Assembly (NCBI RefSeq): GCF_003130205.1
Contig: NZ_NRDF01000010.1
Span: forward strand, 1 to 64,000
From: Aggregatibacter actinomycetemcomitans
Lineage (GTDB): Bacteria > Pseudomonadota > Gammaproteobacteria > Enterobacterales > Pasteurellaceae
DNA length: 64,000 bases
Reading direction: 5' to 3'
Shown here piece by piece: positions 1 through 8,627 of this stretch. The position numbers and the translations under genes were made by a program. Position 1 is the stretch's first letter; every line of letters begins with the position of its first letter. The notes below the pieces were generated by a model. It ran no database searches and was not told the DNA's origin. It saw only the letters and a program-made list of their open reading frames with translations.

Positions 1-77
1 CTCAGTGTCTGGCACTTGGGACAGGTTCAATTTCTTACCCTGATTTTATGATTTAACTTTATCGGTTGAGATACAAG

Positions 78-98
78 GGGCGGGTCCCGTGCCCGCCC
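78..98. repeat. GC-rich hairpin (GGGCGGG/CCCGCCC)
   Basis: Perfect 7-bp arms at 78-84 and 92-98. It is followed by A/T-rich sequence rather than a clear T-run, so it is a repeat or a weak terminator of a gene left of the window. A similar hairpin follows nrdB. Nothing coding is seen in 1-312. Confidence 0.5.
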
Positions 99-116
99 GA
101 TATAATGTATATCAAT

Positions 117-265
117 TCCCCTCCCCTACTTGCGGGGGAGGGTGGAGAAAATCCGAAGGATTTTCGGAGGGAGAGGGGAAATAGCGTCCACCTTCCCCTC
201 TCTCCGGCTTCAAGTGCTAAACGCACTTTTCGCCTGTCTCTCTCCCGCTTGCGGGCGAGAGAGAA
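117..265. repeat. Cluster of nested palindromes upstream of malS
   Basis: Four inverted repeats lie end to end: CCCTCCCC/GGGGAGGG (about 119-142), GAAAATCC-GAA-GGATTTTC (147-165, perfect 8-bp arms), a long pair GGAGGGAGAGGGGAA / TTCCCCTCTCTCCGG (about 167-207), and TCTCTC..CCGC-TT-GCGG..GAGAGA (about 237-263). The GC-rich, purine/pyrimidine-skewed structure looks like a dispersed intergenic repeat element. Open frames across it are probably fortuitous. Confidence 0.7.
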
Positions 266-312
266 AAACACTGCAAAAAACCACCGCACTTTTGTTCATC
301 AGGAGGCGTTCC

Positions 313-2364
313 ATGCAAAGATCCCTACTCTATTTTTCCCTGTTCTGCGCCACCAATGCCTTTGCCGCGTGGCAACACCCACAGTTTAACGAACTGAACG
401 ATAACGCCGAAAAGCAACTCTTCCAAGGACAGGTAACGCTGGATAAAGGCAATTATCCGTTACAATTCCACAGCGACGGCAAATGCTTCCAGCCGCAAAC
501 CGCCGTGAAACTCAACCAAACCGCGTCCCTCGAACCTTGCCACGGCGACGCACCGCAATTACGCATTTTCCGTCACGGCAATTATCTCGCCCGAATCGAC
601 ACCCGCAGTGGCACGCCGACTTTACGTATCAGCATTGAACAACAGCCGGAGCCGGAAGCCGTGGCGAAAACCTGCCCGAAGTGGAATCAGAAACCGTTGG
701 AAATTGATGTGAGCCAAACCTTCGCCGATGGCGATAGCGTGCGCGATGCTTATTCGGGCAAAAGTGCGGTGGTAAAAAACAGTAAAGTAACCTTAACTCC
801 GGATCCGCTGGCGGGTGGCTTGCTGTTATTGGAAAAAAGTGCGGTTAAAAATCCAAGTGTTTTTCACTGGAAGAATGCCACCGTCTATTTCGTGTTGACT
901 GATCGCTTTCGTAACGGCAACCCGCACAACGATCATAGCTACGGACGACAAAAAGACGGTATGCAGGAAATCGGCACATTCCACGGCGGCGATTTAAAAG
1001 GCTTAACGGAAAAACTGGATTACCTGCAACAGCTCGGTGTAAACGTCATTTGGATTTCCTCGCCGTTGGAACAAATGCACGGCTGGGTCGGCGGCGGGGA
1101 TAAGGGCGATTTTCCACATTACGCTTACCACGGTTATTATCATCAGGACTGGACGAAAATTGACGCCAACATGGGGACGGAACAGGATCTCAGCCATTTC
1201 ATTGAGCAAGCCCATAAACGCGGCATGAAAGTGATTTTCGACGTGGTGATGAACCATACCGGCTACGCCACCCTAGCGGATATGCAGGAATTCGGTTTCG
1301 GTTCGTTTTACCTGAAACCGGAGGAAATGCAATCTGTGCTGGGTGAAAAATGGACGAATTGGAAACCGAAACGCGGTCAGAATTGGCATAGTTTTAACGA
1401 TTACATTAATTTCGGCGATAGCGCAGGCTGGGCGAAATGGTGGGGCAAGGATTGGGTGCGCTCCGACATCGGCGACTATGACAGCCCGAAATTCGACGAT
1501 CTGAAAATGTCCCTCGCCTCACTGCCCGATCTCAAAACCGAAAGCGACAACGCGGTGGGTTTGCCACCGTTTTATCAACATAAACAAACCCACGCCAAAG
1601 CCCTGCCGAATGCCAAAGTGCGTGATTATCTCATCGGTTGGCTGTCCGACTGGGTGCGTAACTACGGCGTGGACGGCTTCCGCGTGGATACCGCCAAACA
1701 CGTTGAAAAATCCACTTGGCTGGCATTAAAACAATCGGCAGACGCAGCATTGCGCCAATGGCAACAAAAACATCCGTCCGAGAGCAACGGAGAACCGTTT
1801 TGGATGACGGGCGAAGCCTGGGGACACGGCGTGCTGAAAAGCGATTACTACCAAAACGGTTTTGACGCCATGATCAATTTCGACTTTCAGGATCAGGCGA
1901 AAAACGCCTTGGATTGCTTTGCCTACATTGACCCCGTATATCAGGACATGAGCGACAAACTGAAAGAGTTCAATGTGTTGAGTTATCTTTCCTCCCACGA
2001 TACCCGCTTGTTCTATCACACCGACAGCCAAGGCAACAACGCGAAACAAAAAATCGCCGCCAACCTGTTATTACTGGCGCCGGGCGCCGTGCAAATCTAT
2101 TACGGCGATGAAAGTGGTCGTGAATTCGGACCGACAGGATCAGACCCGATGCAAGGCACACGCTCCGACATGAACTGGCAGGAACTCGGCACGAACGCCG
2201 ACAAACAAGCCCTGCTCACCCACTGGCAAACACTCGCCCGCTTCCGCCAGGCACATCCGGCAATCGGCGCGGGTAAACAAACCACCGCCAAAACGGATAA
2301 ATACTACGCCTTCAGCCGTGAATTAGACGGCGATAAAGTGATGGTCGTTTGGGCGGGGGAATAA
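313..2364 (+). CDS. malS: Periplasmic alpha-amylase (GH13)
   Basis: Predicted secreted alpha-amylase of 683 residues that hydrolyses maltodextrins in the periplasm. The start at 313 is preceded by AGGAGG (301-306) and gives a typical signal peptide ending ATNAFA before AWQHP. A longer upstream frame would run through the palindromic repeat and is rejected. GH13 signatures are in order: region I DVVMNH, nucleophile D459 in FRVDTAKH, acid E501 in TGEAWG and D563 in YLSSHDT. These sit almost where E. coli MalS (about 676 residues) has them. The N-terminal ~190 residues are a non-catalytic extension, as in MalS. No mal regulon genes adjoin it. Confidence 0.93.
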   Translation: MQRSLLYFSLFCATNAFAAWQHPQFNELNDNAEKQLFQGQVTLDKGNYPLQFHSDGKCFQPQTAVKLNQTASLEPCHGDAPQLRIFRHGNYLARIDTRSGTPTLRISIEQQPEPEAVAKTCPKWNQKPLEIDVSQTFADGDSVRDAYSGKSAVVKNSKVTLTPDPLAGGLLLLEKSAVKNPSVFHWKNATVYFVLTDRFRNGNPHNDHSYGRQKDGMQEIGTFHGGDLKGLTEKLDYLQQLGVNVIWISSPLEQMHGWVGGGDKGDFPHYAYHGYYHQDWTKIDANMGTEQDLSHFIEQAHKRGMKVIFDVVMNHTGYATLADMQEFGFGSFYLKPEEMQSVLGEKWTNWKPKRGQNWHSFNDYINFGDSAGWAKWWGKDWVRSDIGDYDSPKFDDLKMSLASLPDLKTESDNAVGLPPFYQHKQTHAKALPNAKVRDYLIGWLSDWVRNYGVDGFRVDTAKHVEKSTWLALKQSADAALRQWQQKHPSESNGEPFWMTGEAWGHGVLKSDYYQNGFDAMINFDFQDQAKNALDCFAYIDPVYQDMSDKLKEFNVLSYLSSHDTRLFYHTDSQGNNAKQKIAANLLLLAPGAVQIYYGDESGREFGPTGSDPMQGTRSDMNWQELGTNADKQALLTHWQTLARFRQAHPAIGAGKQTTAKTDKYYAFSRELDGDKVMVVWAGE

Positions 2365-2374
2365 GATTGTTGCA

Positions 2375-2420
2375 AAAGTGCGGTCATTTCAAAAAACGTT
2401 TTTTAAATTTACCGCGCTTT
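2375..2420. terminator. Degenerate inverted uptake-signal pair between malS and afuC
   Basis: AAAGTGCGGT (2375-2384) faces ACCGCGCTTT (2411-2420), the second copy with one substitution. The pair could form a stem between the convergent 3' ends of malS and afuC, overlapping the afuC stop codon. Confidence 0.5.
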
Positions 2421-3459
2421 ACCCTTCTGCCGGCAGCAAAAACCAACCGATGGGGCGTAGTTGCACGAAATAATGCGGTTGGTTCGGTATGTAATCGTTC
2501 GGGTTAAGATGAATCAATAGCGGCAAGCTCTGCCACAAGGCGTGAATTTCCCAATAATTTCCCATGAATACTGCCGACCGAATCGTACATTGTGCAGCTG
2601 ACTCACCTTGCAAACCAAGCAACACCCCTTCCGGGCGAATGCCCAGCTGATAATTGCCGTCCGCCAAGCCTGTTTGAGGGGCTAATGCCAACGGATTTTT
2701 CTCCATAAATAATTTACCGTTTTTTGACTGCACGGGAAAAAATGAGGCGTCGCCCATGAAGGTGGCGGTGAAGCGGGAAGCCGGCGCGCGGTAGAGTTCG
2801 CTCGAGGTGCCGATTTGCTCAATCTTGCCCTGATTCATCACCACCACTTCATCGGAAATAGCAAAGGCTTCGCTTTGATCGTGGGTGACATATAAGGTGG
2901 TGATATTCAGCTGTTGCTGTAAATGACGAATCATTTCGCGCAACGTGCGGCGTAAATTGGTATCCAGATTACTCAAAGGTTCATCAAACAATAAAATCTG
3001 CGGCGCGATAACCAAGGCGCGGGCAAGCGCCACCCGCTGTTGTTGCCCGCCGGAAAGCTGCTCGATACGACGTGTTTCAAAGCCCTCCAACTCCACCATT
3101 TTCAACGCATTTTTCACTTTAGCGGCAATGTTCGTCGCATTTTCATCCTGCATTTTTAAGCCGAACGCCACATTTTCGCCCACCGTTAAATGGGGAAATA
3201 AGGCGTAAGACTGAAACACAAAGCCCACGCCACGTTGTTGCGGAGCAAGCCGACTGAGGTCCCGTCCGTCGCACAAAATCTGCCCTTTATCCAGCTCCTC
3301 TAGCCCCGCAATCAGGCGCAAAATGGTGGTTTTCCCACAACCGGACGCGCCAAGCAAGGTGGTGAATTTATGCTTTTGGAAAGATAAATTGAAATCCTGC
3401 AACACCTTGGTTTGCCCGAAGGATTTATAGACGTGTTTTAATTCAATATGTTCTGTCAT
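2419..3459 (-). CDS. afuC: ABC transporter ATPase, AfuC/FbpC type
   Basis: Cytoplasmic ATPase of 346 residues powering the importer encoded upstream. It has Walker A GASGCGKTT (37-45), Q-loop Gln83, signature LSGGQ (135-139), Walker B LLFDEP (about 156-161) and switch His193. The C-terminal ~110 residues form a TOBE-like regulatory domain. Its start overlaps the end of the permease gene by 17 bp, so the two are translationally linked. FbpC (iron) and AfuC (sugar phosphate) ATPases are alike and cannot be told apart by this subunit. The symbol follows the operon, not proven substrate. Confidence 0.85.
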   Translation of the reverse strand: MTEHIELKHVYKSFGQTKVLQDFNLSFQKHKFTTLLGASGCGKTTILRLIAGLEELDKGQILCDGRDLSRLAPQQRGVGFVFQSYALFPHLTVGENVAFGLKMQDENATNIAAKVKNALKMVELEGFETRRIEQLSGGQQQRVALARALVIAPQILLFDEPLSNLDTNLRRTLREMIRHLQQQLNITTLYVTHDQSEAFAISDEVVVMNQGKIEQIGTSSELYRAPASRFTATFMGDASFFPVQSKNGKLFMEKNPLALAPQTGLADGNYQLGIRPEGVLLGLQGESAAQCTIRSAVFMGNYWEIHALWQSLPLLIHLNPNDYIPNQPHYFVQLRPIGWFLLPAEG

Positions 3460-5476
3460 GTTGTTTGCTCTGCAAATTGAGATCGCCGACCCAACGCCCG
3501 AATAATCCGATAACCAGCATCATCACCACAATGAGGGTTGAGCCATACGCCACCGCAAGCCCGTAATCGCCGTCTTCCACGCGATTTAAAATATACGACG
3601 TGGCAACGCGGGTGCTTGGCGTGACTAAGAAAATAATGGCGCTGATGGTAGTCATGGCGCGCACGAAGCCGGTCACCAAGGCGGATAATAACGCCGGTTT
3701 TAATAAGGGCAGAAGAATAAAGCGCAGCACCTGAAAACTGCTCGCTTTTAGCGTATAGCCCGCTTCATCCAAGGTCGGATCCAACTGTTTGAAATTCACC
3801 AATGCCGCACGCAACCCGATGGGCATATTGCGTGTAATCATGGAAAGCACAATAATGGCGCCGGTGCCGGTTAAATACAGCGGCACATGATTAAATGCCA
3901 GAATATAAGAGACGCCCGCCACTGTGCCGGGCACGGCAAAACTTAATAAGGTGAAAAATTCCGCGTATTTTTTACCGAAAAAATGTCGGCGGGCGAAAAA
4001 ATAGGCCAACAGAAAACCGCTGATGGCGGTAAAGGGCGCGGCAATTAAGGCGAATAACACGGTTTGCACTAAAGACGGAATGGCGCCGCTGTTCCAGCCC
4101 TGCCCGAATAAGGTGATGTAATGCTGAAAAGTAAATTGGTTATTAATGCCCCAACTTTGCATAAAACTGCCGTAAAAAATACTGCCGTATAAGATACCGT
4201 TAAAGCCCACCCAAAGAATAAAAACCGTCGTCACCAGCACGTTCAAGCCGGTAGCCAACGGCGTTATCCGTCCTTCAAAAGATTTGCCTGATACCGTGAC
4301 ATAGTTTTGGCTGCCGATAAAACGGTATTGCAACCAGAATATGCTCAACGAAATAGCAAGCAAAATCACCCCCAGGCTACTGGCGGCTAAATAATCGTTT
4401 TGTGCGCCGACAATATAAAAATAAATCTGCGTTGCCAACACATCAAAATTGCCACCCAACACGAAAGGCGTACTGAAATCCGCCAGCGACTGCACCATCA
4501 CGATCAAAAACGCATTGGCTAACGCCGGTTTAAGCAGCGGCAACACAATAAAACGAAAACTTTGCCAACGGCTTGCCCCTAACATTACTCCGGCTTCTTC
4601 CAATTTGGGCGATAAGGCTTTTAGCGTCCCTTCAATGAGCATAAATGCCATAGGCGTGAGCGCCAGCGTGTGGGAAATCAAAATGCCGTTGAAACCGTAT
4701 AACCAATTTGCCGACACACCGAAATGCTGCGTTAAAAACGGTGTGACGGCACCGTTGCGTCCGAACATGAGCATGACGCCAAGACTCACCACAAAAGGCG
4801 GTGTGACCATGGGTAAAATCGAAAAAATCTTACTAACCCATAAACTGCGTTTGGCGATACGGGTGGTATAAAGGGCGAAAATCAAGCCAAAGACGACGGA
4901 AACAACGCCCACGGAAGCGGACACCGCCAAAGAATTTCCGACCACCTGCCATAAACCGGTATTCGCCATTAAAGCGGAAATATTCTGCCAATCCCCCGGT
5001 TCTGTGCTAAAAAAGGCGGCGAACAATTTGCCGATAGGATAGAAAATAAAACCAATGACTAAACAGGACAGCCCCAAGGCGACACTTAATAAAAAACGAT
5101 CGCCCTGCATAAACCGCAGGCGTGCCAAGGCATCCACCAAAATGGCGCCCAGTGCCAACGCCAGAAAAATAATGGCGTAGCCAAAACGAAATCGGAAAAA
5201 TTCAGCGGAACACCAAATAAAGATGCCGAGAAAAATGGCTAAAAATAAGGTGATTTTAGGTCGCCCGAGAGCGCTACGGGAAAGAAAAGGGAAAAACAAT
5301 AACGCCGCAAACCACAGCCAGCTGATATTCGGTTGCACCCACCCCAGCGCCGCGAAATATTCGCTGCCGGTGGCGCCGAAAATGCCGTAATCCAGAGCGC
5401 GCACGGGCAATAATGCAAATGCCGTGAATGCAAGCAGAATCCAGATGAGGTTGTGACGAAATTGTTTTTTTAGCAT
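3443..5476 (-). CDS. afuB: ABC importer permease, fused two-half AfuB/FbpB type
   Basis: Inner-membrane permease of 677 residues with about 12-14 hydrophobic segments. It contains two homologous halves, each with a cytoplasmic EAA loop (EAGVMLGASRW... in the first, DEAGYTLKASSF... in the second). FbpB-type permeases are typically about 500 residues; the extra N-terminal membrane segments match the longer AfuB form. It overlaps the binding-protein gene by one base and the ATPase gene by 17 bp, so all three are one operon. Confidence 0.85.
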   Translation of the reverse strand: MLKKQFRHNLIWILLAFTAFALLPVRALDYGIFGATGSEYFAALGWVQPNISWLWFAALLFFPFLSRSALGRPKITLFLAIFLGIFIWCSAEFFRFRFGYAIIFLALALGAILVDALARLRFMQGDRFLLSVALGLSCLVIGFIFYPIGKLFAAFFSTEPGDWQNISALMANTGLWQVVGNSLAVSASVGVVSVVFGLIFALYTTRIAKRSLWVSKIFSILPMVTPPFVVSLGVMLMFGRNGAVTPFLTQHFGVSANWLYGFNGILISHTLALTPMAFMLIEGTLKALSPKLEEAGVMLGASRWQSFRFIVLPLLKPALANAFLIVMVQSLADFSTPFVLGGNFDVLATQIYFYIVGAQNDYLAASSLGVILLAISLSIFWLQYRFIGSQNYVTVSGKSFEGRITPLATGLNVLVTTVFILWVGFNGILYGSIFYGSFMQSWGINNQFTFQHYITLFGQGWNSGAIPSLVQTVLFALIAAPFTAISGFLLAYFFARRHFFGKKYAEFFTLLSFAVPGTVAGVSYILAFNHVPLYLTGTGAIIVLSMITRNMPIGLRAALVNFKQLDPTLDEAGYTLKASSFQVLRFILLPLLKPALLSALVTGFVRAMTTISAIIFLVTPSTRVATSYILNRVEDGDYGLAVAYGSTLIVVMMLVIGLFGRWVGDLNLQSKQHDRTY

Positions 5477-6510
5477 TATTTCGCCAATTTAATTTCCGCC
5501 AGCCATTTATTAATCAGGCGCTTGCCTTCTTCGCTGGAACCGAATTTCACAAAATCAAAATCCAGTAATTGTAAAGTTTTCGGATTAACGGATTTCGGTG
5601 AGGCTTCAGCGTTCACGTTTGTCGGAATTTGATACAAACCGAATTCACGCCACGGAATTTCTTCCACCTCTTTGGAAAGCACATAATCCATGAACAGTTT
5701 GGCGTTATCCAAATTACGCGCACCTTTAATAATACTTGCGCCCCCTAAGGCGTAACCCGTTTTGCCTTGCGGCATCACCGCCTCCACCGCCGCACCTTTT
5801 TCTTTTTCCGTGGCGTAAGAATGCACAAATCCAATACTGATCGCCGTTTCGCCGCGCGATAAATTCGCCGTCACCAAATTACTTTTCACATATTGCGACA
5901 CATTTTCATTGAGTTTTTTCAGGTAATCAAAGGCTTTTTCTTCACCCCAAAGCTGAATTAAAGTCGCCATAATCGTGTAAGTGGTGCCGGAAGCACGTGG
6001 ATCGGGCAGCTGAATTTCGCCTTTGTATTCCGGCTTTAACAAATCTTCCCAGGTTTGCGGCGTTGGCAAACCGAGTTGGGCTAATTTTTGCGTATTTACG
6101 CCGAAACCTAACACCAGCATATACGCCACGGACGTAAACTCGCCCTTTTCTGCCATCAATGTTTTAAACTGCGGTAGGATTTCCGCCTGTTTCGGCGAAC
6201 GGTAGGCTTCCAGCAAGCCTAACTCCCCAGCCTGAAAATGCGGTTCGATAGTTCCGCCATACCAAAAATCCGCCTGCGGATTGTCTTTTTCCGCTTTAAT
6301 CTTGCCAAAAATGGTTTCCGTGCCGCCGTGTACGAATTGGGTTTCCACGTTATATTTCGCACCGAAATCCCTCGTCACTTTTTCACACACTTTATTTTGC
6401 ACCGTACAATACACGGTTAAGCGCCCTTCCGCCTGCGCCTGCTGGGCGAAGAAGAAAGGCGAAAGACAAACCAAACCTAAACTGCGTTTAAACCATTTTT
6501 GCATATTCAA
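5476..6510 (-). CDS. afuA: Periplasmic substrate-binding protein, AfuA-like
   Basis: Binding protein of 344 residues. A signal peptide of about 27 residues ends at AQAQA before EGRLTVYC. The fold family is the class that includes ferric-binding FbpA, and such genes are usually annotated as iron transport. I do not see the adjacent iron-coordinating tyrosine pair of FbpA in the expected C-terminal part. The sequence instead has the TVYCTVQNKVCEKV opening and an FVHSYATEKEKG segment, which fit the AfuA group. A. pleuropneumoniae AfuA is known to bind hexose and heptose phosphates. Substrate is therefore open; a sugar phosphate is favoured. First gene of afuABC. Confidence 0.8.
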   Translation of the reverse strand: MNMQKWFKRSLGLVCLSPFFFAQQAQAEGRLTVYCTVQNKVCEKVTRDFGAKYNVETQFVHGGTETIFGKIKAEKDNPQADFWYGGTIEPHFQAGELGLLEAYRSPKQAEILPQFKTLMAEKGEFTSVAYMLVLGFGVNTQKLAQLGLPTPQTWEDLLKPEYKGEIQLPDPRASGTTYTIMATLIQLWGEEKAFDYLKKLNENVSQYVKSNLVTANLSRGETAISIGFVHSYATEKEKGAAVEAVMPQGKTGYALGGASIIKGARNLDNAKLFMDYVLSKEVEEIPWREFGLYQIPTNVNAEASPKSVNPKTLQLLDFDFVKFGSSEEGKRLINKWLAEIKLAK

Positions 6511-6547
6511 TCCCTCATAAGTTAAGTATCATCATTGATTGCGCAGG

Positions 6548-6553
6548 ATTATA
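6548..6553 (-). promoter_or_regulatory. Probable -10 box of afuABC
   Basis: On the minus strand TATAAT lies 38 bases upstream of the afuA start. No good -35 at 16-18 bp is obvious, so an activator may be needed. I see no Fur-box-like GATAATGAT repeats around it, which weakens an iron-regulation reading. Confidence 0.45.
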
Positions 6554-6996
6554 TGCCATTGAATGCAAAATACTAAATAAATCACGTTTATTTTTGCGCT
6601 GATGAAAAACAGGTACAACCAATCACCGGCTAAAAACACGGAAAAAACTGACCGCACTTTAAGAGAGTTAGAATGTAACCCGGTGAAATTATCAGTGTTC
6701 ATTTTATCTGTTATTGCAGTGTGCAACTTATTGTGCAAAAAAGTTTTCCTCTTCATCTATAACATCCAATACAACAAATCATTGCCGATCATACCTTCAT
6801 CAAGATTTATTGGTAAATATAGTAATTCGTACAATAAGTTGCTCGCTACAATACCTATAAAATCCCCATAAAAATAAAGTCGTGGGGATTTTTATGATAG
6901 GAATCCGGTGATTGATATTTATAAATGAACAGGTGAAAGGTAGAATAACGGCTTCAATTAAACTTAAGATACTCAATTCCCTAAAGGAGCTTTTTT
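6554..6996. other. Intergenic region between afuA and hsdM
   Basis: No convincing gene. Short frames on both strands have no family resemblance or clear ribosome site. It contains an uptake signal (near 6650) and an inverted repeat AAAATCCCC/GGGGATTTT (6859-6892). The hsdM ribosome site AAGGAGC lies near the right edge. Confidence 0.5.
6859..6893 (+). terminator. Inverted repeat followed by T-run
   Basis: Arms AAAATCCCC (6859-6867) and GGGGATTTT (6884-6892) with T residues at the end. No gene is recognised just upstream on the plus strand, so what it terminates is unclear; it may be a leftover of a deleted gene. Confidence 0.4.
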
Positions 6997-7332
6997 ATGG
7001 CAGCAGCAATTCAACAACGCGCCGAACTTCAACGCCGTATCTGGCAAATTGCCAATGACGTACGTGGTTCGGTGGATGGCTGGGATTTTAAACAATATGT
7101 GCTGGGTGCATTGTTTTATCGTTTTATCAGTGAAAATTTTACTAACTATATTGAAGCCGGTGATGAAAACGTTAATTATGCTGCCTTACCTGATGAAGTG
7201 ATTACACCGGAAATTAGAGACGATGCCGTAAGAACCAAAGGCTACTTTATTTATCCAAGCCAGCTGTTCAAAAACGTGGTTGCTGAGGCTAATACCAATT
7301 GTAAAACCTCTATCAAAATGAGGAACGGATAA
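6997..7332 (+). pseudogene. hsdM: Type I restriction methyltransferase HsdM, 5' fragment
   Basis: The first ~101 codons are a normal HsdM N-terminus (four-helix region; QIANDVRGSVDGWDFKQY, FKNVVAEANTN). At 7299/7300 the homology stops and a Mu-like left end begins (TGTAAAAC), adding a short out-of-context tail before the stop at 7332. The rest of hsdM reappears at about 8900. Roughly 200 central residues are missing, including the SAM-binding DP..GSG motif and the catalytic NPPY/F motif. The fragment cannot be a methyltransferase. The ribosome site AAGGAGC precedes ATG. Confidence 0.9.
7309..7324 (+). repeat. Putative transposase end-binding site L1
   Basis: TCTATCAAAATGAGGA, 9 bp inside the phage left end. 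The same motif recurs at 7450 and 7502, giving the three-site pattern known from the Mu left end. Confidence 0.65.
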
Positions 7333-7449
7333 AGTTAGGGATTAAGTTAAATTAAACGGGAACAAACGGAACAAAAAGAAAGACAAAGTCAATAAAAGCA
7401 AGGGCGCAAGAAAAAACGGCGTCCTTTTTTATTGGGTTGAAGTCCAAAA

Positions 7450-7463
7450 TCTCAAAATGAGGA
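7450..7463 (+). repeat. Putative transposase end-binding site L2
   Basis: TCTCAAAATGAGGA, the second copy of the end repeat, about 140 bp from L1. The wide L1-L2 and narrow L2-L3 spacing resembles Mu. Confidence 0.6.
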
Positions 7464-7501
7464 CAAAAAACAAAAAAGGCCGAAAAATACAAAAAAAACG
7501 G

Positions 7502-7516
7502 CTATCAAAATGAGGA
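7502..7516 (+). repeat. Putative transposase end-binding site L3
   Basis: CTATCAAAATGAGGA, the third copy, 52 bp after L2. The 7333-7787 stretch around these sites has no gene that I recognise. Confidence 0.6.
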
Positions 7517-7700
7517 TCGCAAAAAGCGTTTAAAAATCGTTTAAAAGCCGTTTAAAGCAGCTTTTTGTTTTTGCTCTTTAAAAGGCGGATAAGGGCGTAA
7601 ACCTAACGTTTGTCAGCACAGGTGAGGTTTCATTGTCCGCTAATCCGCAGGTATTGTTTAAGATGCGGTTGCTGTTATGTTTAGATCTAAGAAAATGATT

Positions 7701-7733
7701 AACTACACAGTAAAAGATTTTTACTGTGTAGTT
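7701..7733. terminator. Terminator hairpin beyond the phage repressor
   Basis: Perfect 15-bp arms AACTACACAGTAAAA (7701-7715) and TTTTACTGTGTAGTT (7719-7733) with T-rich flanks. It lies just past the 3' end of the minus-strand repressor and probably works in both directions. Confidence 0.75.
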
Positions 7734-7787
7734 TTTCTGTGAACTTAAAGCGTCGATTAACTTATTGAAACATAAGAATTTAATTTT

Positions 7788-8294
7788 TTATCGTTTTTTT
7801 GTTTCCGTGTCGCTAAGTAAGCGTTTTTCTGTGTGTTCATTTAGCCTCATATTTGCGATTGATAAATCACAACTCATTTTTGCTGTATCAAAAATGAGAC
7901 TCTTGCCTTTGCTATCGCTGCGTCTATACCAACTAAGCATTAATATCTCTTCAAGGTTTAATAAAACATACGATTCAGCATCTTTAGGGGTTATAAATAC
8001 TTCTTCAATGTTAAAGTCATCTTCAGATAAATGGCTGCTAATTATTCTTTTGGAATTTTGAACTAAAAATTCCCGAGTAGCGTTCCTTTGCCCGCTCAAT
8101 ATATATTCCACATCCAGTTTAAGTTCAGGATGACCCAAATCAGCCAATCTTAACGCTTCTTCAGGAAATACTCCTCGGCGCTTTCTTTCTGCGAAAGCGC
8201 TTTTAGACATGCCCAAAAACTCCGCAACATCCTTGTCCATGGATATGGATAGTTCAGTTTTTAATCTGTTAACAATGTTTGTGAAATTTTTCAT
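7788..8294 (-). CDS. Mu-like phage repressor, CI-type HTH
   Basis: 168 residues from the ATG at 8294, preceded by an AGAGG ribosome site. Longer frames starting further upstream would cross the operator region. The N-terminal ~70 residues form a CI-repressor helix-turn-helix (DVAEFLGMSKSAFAERKRRG followed by FPEEALRLADLG), as in proteins that govern Mu-like prophages. The C-terminal ~100 residues are not recognised and show no S24 peptidase signature, so SOS autocleavage is not supported. It is divergent from the Ner-like gene across three palindromes. It could still repress those promoters although the phage is defective. Confidence 0.75.
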   Translation of the reverse strand: MKNFTNIVNRLKTELSISMDKDVAEFLGMSKSAFAERKRRGVFPEEALRLADLGHPELKLDVEYILSGQRNATREFLVQNSKRIISSHLSEDDFNIEEVFITPKDAESYVLLNLEEILMLSWYRRSDSKGKSLIFDTAKMSCDLSIANMRLNEHTEKRLLSDTETKKR

Positions 8295-8319
8295 AAGAAA
8301 CCTCTTGCAATTCATAAAA

Positions 8320-8336
8320 TTCATATTTAATATGAA
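8320..8336. promoter_or_regulatory. Operator-like palindrome 1
   Basis: Perfect TTCATATT-T-AATATGAA in the divergent repressor/ner control region, close to the repressor start codon. Confidence 0.55.
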
Positions 8337-8346
8337 CTCAGTAAAC

Positions 8347-8372
8347 AATATTGAACTATATGATTCAATATT
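8347..8372. promoter_or_regulatory. Operator-like palindrome 2
   Basis: Perfect 9-bp arms AATATTGAA and TTCAATATT with an 8-bp centre. It shares the TTCAATATT/TTCATATT core with palindrome 1. Confidence 0.6.
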
Positions 8373-8385
8373 AAAACAAGGTAAG

Positions 8386-8404
8386 CAGTTTAGTTCATAA
8401 ACTG
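8386..8404. promoter_or_regulatory. Operator-like palindrome 3
   Basis: CAGTTTA-GTTCA-TAAACTG, 7-bp perfect arms, 26 bp before the Ner-like start codon. Its core differs from palindromes 1 and 2, so it may be the Ner/Cro site. Confidence 0.5.
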
Positions 8405-8430
8405 TTTTTAGTCCATAAAAAGGTAGTTTT

Positions 8431-8619
8431 ATGCAGAAAAAAACACGAGAAGAAGCCAAGGCTTGGTTTAAAGAGATAAATATGACTCAAGCTGAATGGG
8501 GGCGTAGAAATGGCTATAGTTCAAATGAAATCAGTCGAGTTTTAAGTGGGAAATCTAAACTTAACTACGGAAGAGAACGAGAAATAGCTATCAAATTGAA
8601 TATTCAATTAGATTTATAG
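8431..8619 (+). CDS. Ner/Cro-like small DNA-binding protein
   Basis: 62 residues, divergent from the repressor as ner is in Mu-like phages. The helix-turn-helix is visible as TQAEWGRRNGYSSNEISRVL. Ner-type proteins damp early transcription and favour lytic development. The next gene is a transposase fragment, matching the c-ner-A order. Ribosome site AAGG lies 8 bp upstream. It is complete in itself, but the phage around it is defective. Confidence 0.7.
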   Translation: MQKKTREEAKAWFKEINMTQAEWGRRNGYSSNEISRVLSGKSKLNYGREREIAIKLNIQLDL

Positions 8620-8627
8620 GAGTTCAT

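Noticed and set aside
130-312. N-terminal extension of MalS
   Set aside because: Runs through the palindromic repeat; the ATG at 313 has AGGAGG and gives a signal peptide.
6602-6871. 89-codon plus-strand frame between afuA and hsdM
   Set aside because: No family resemblance, no ribosome site, ends inside a terminator hairpin and includes an uptake signal.
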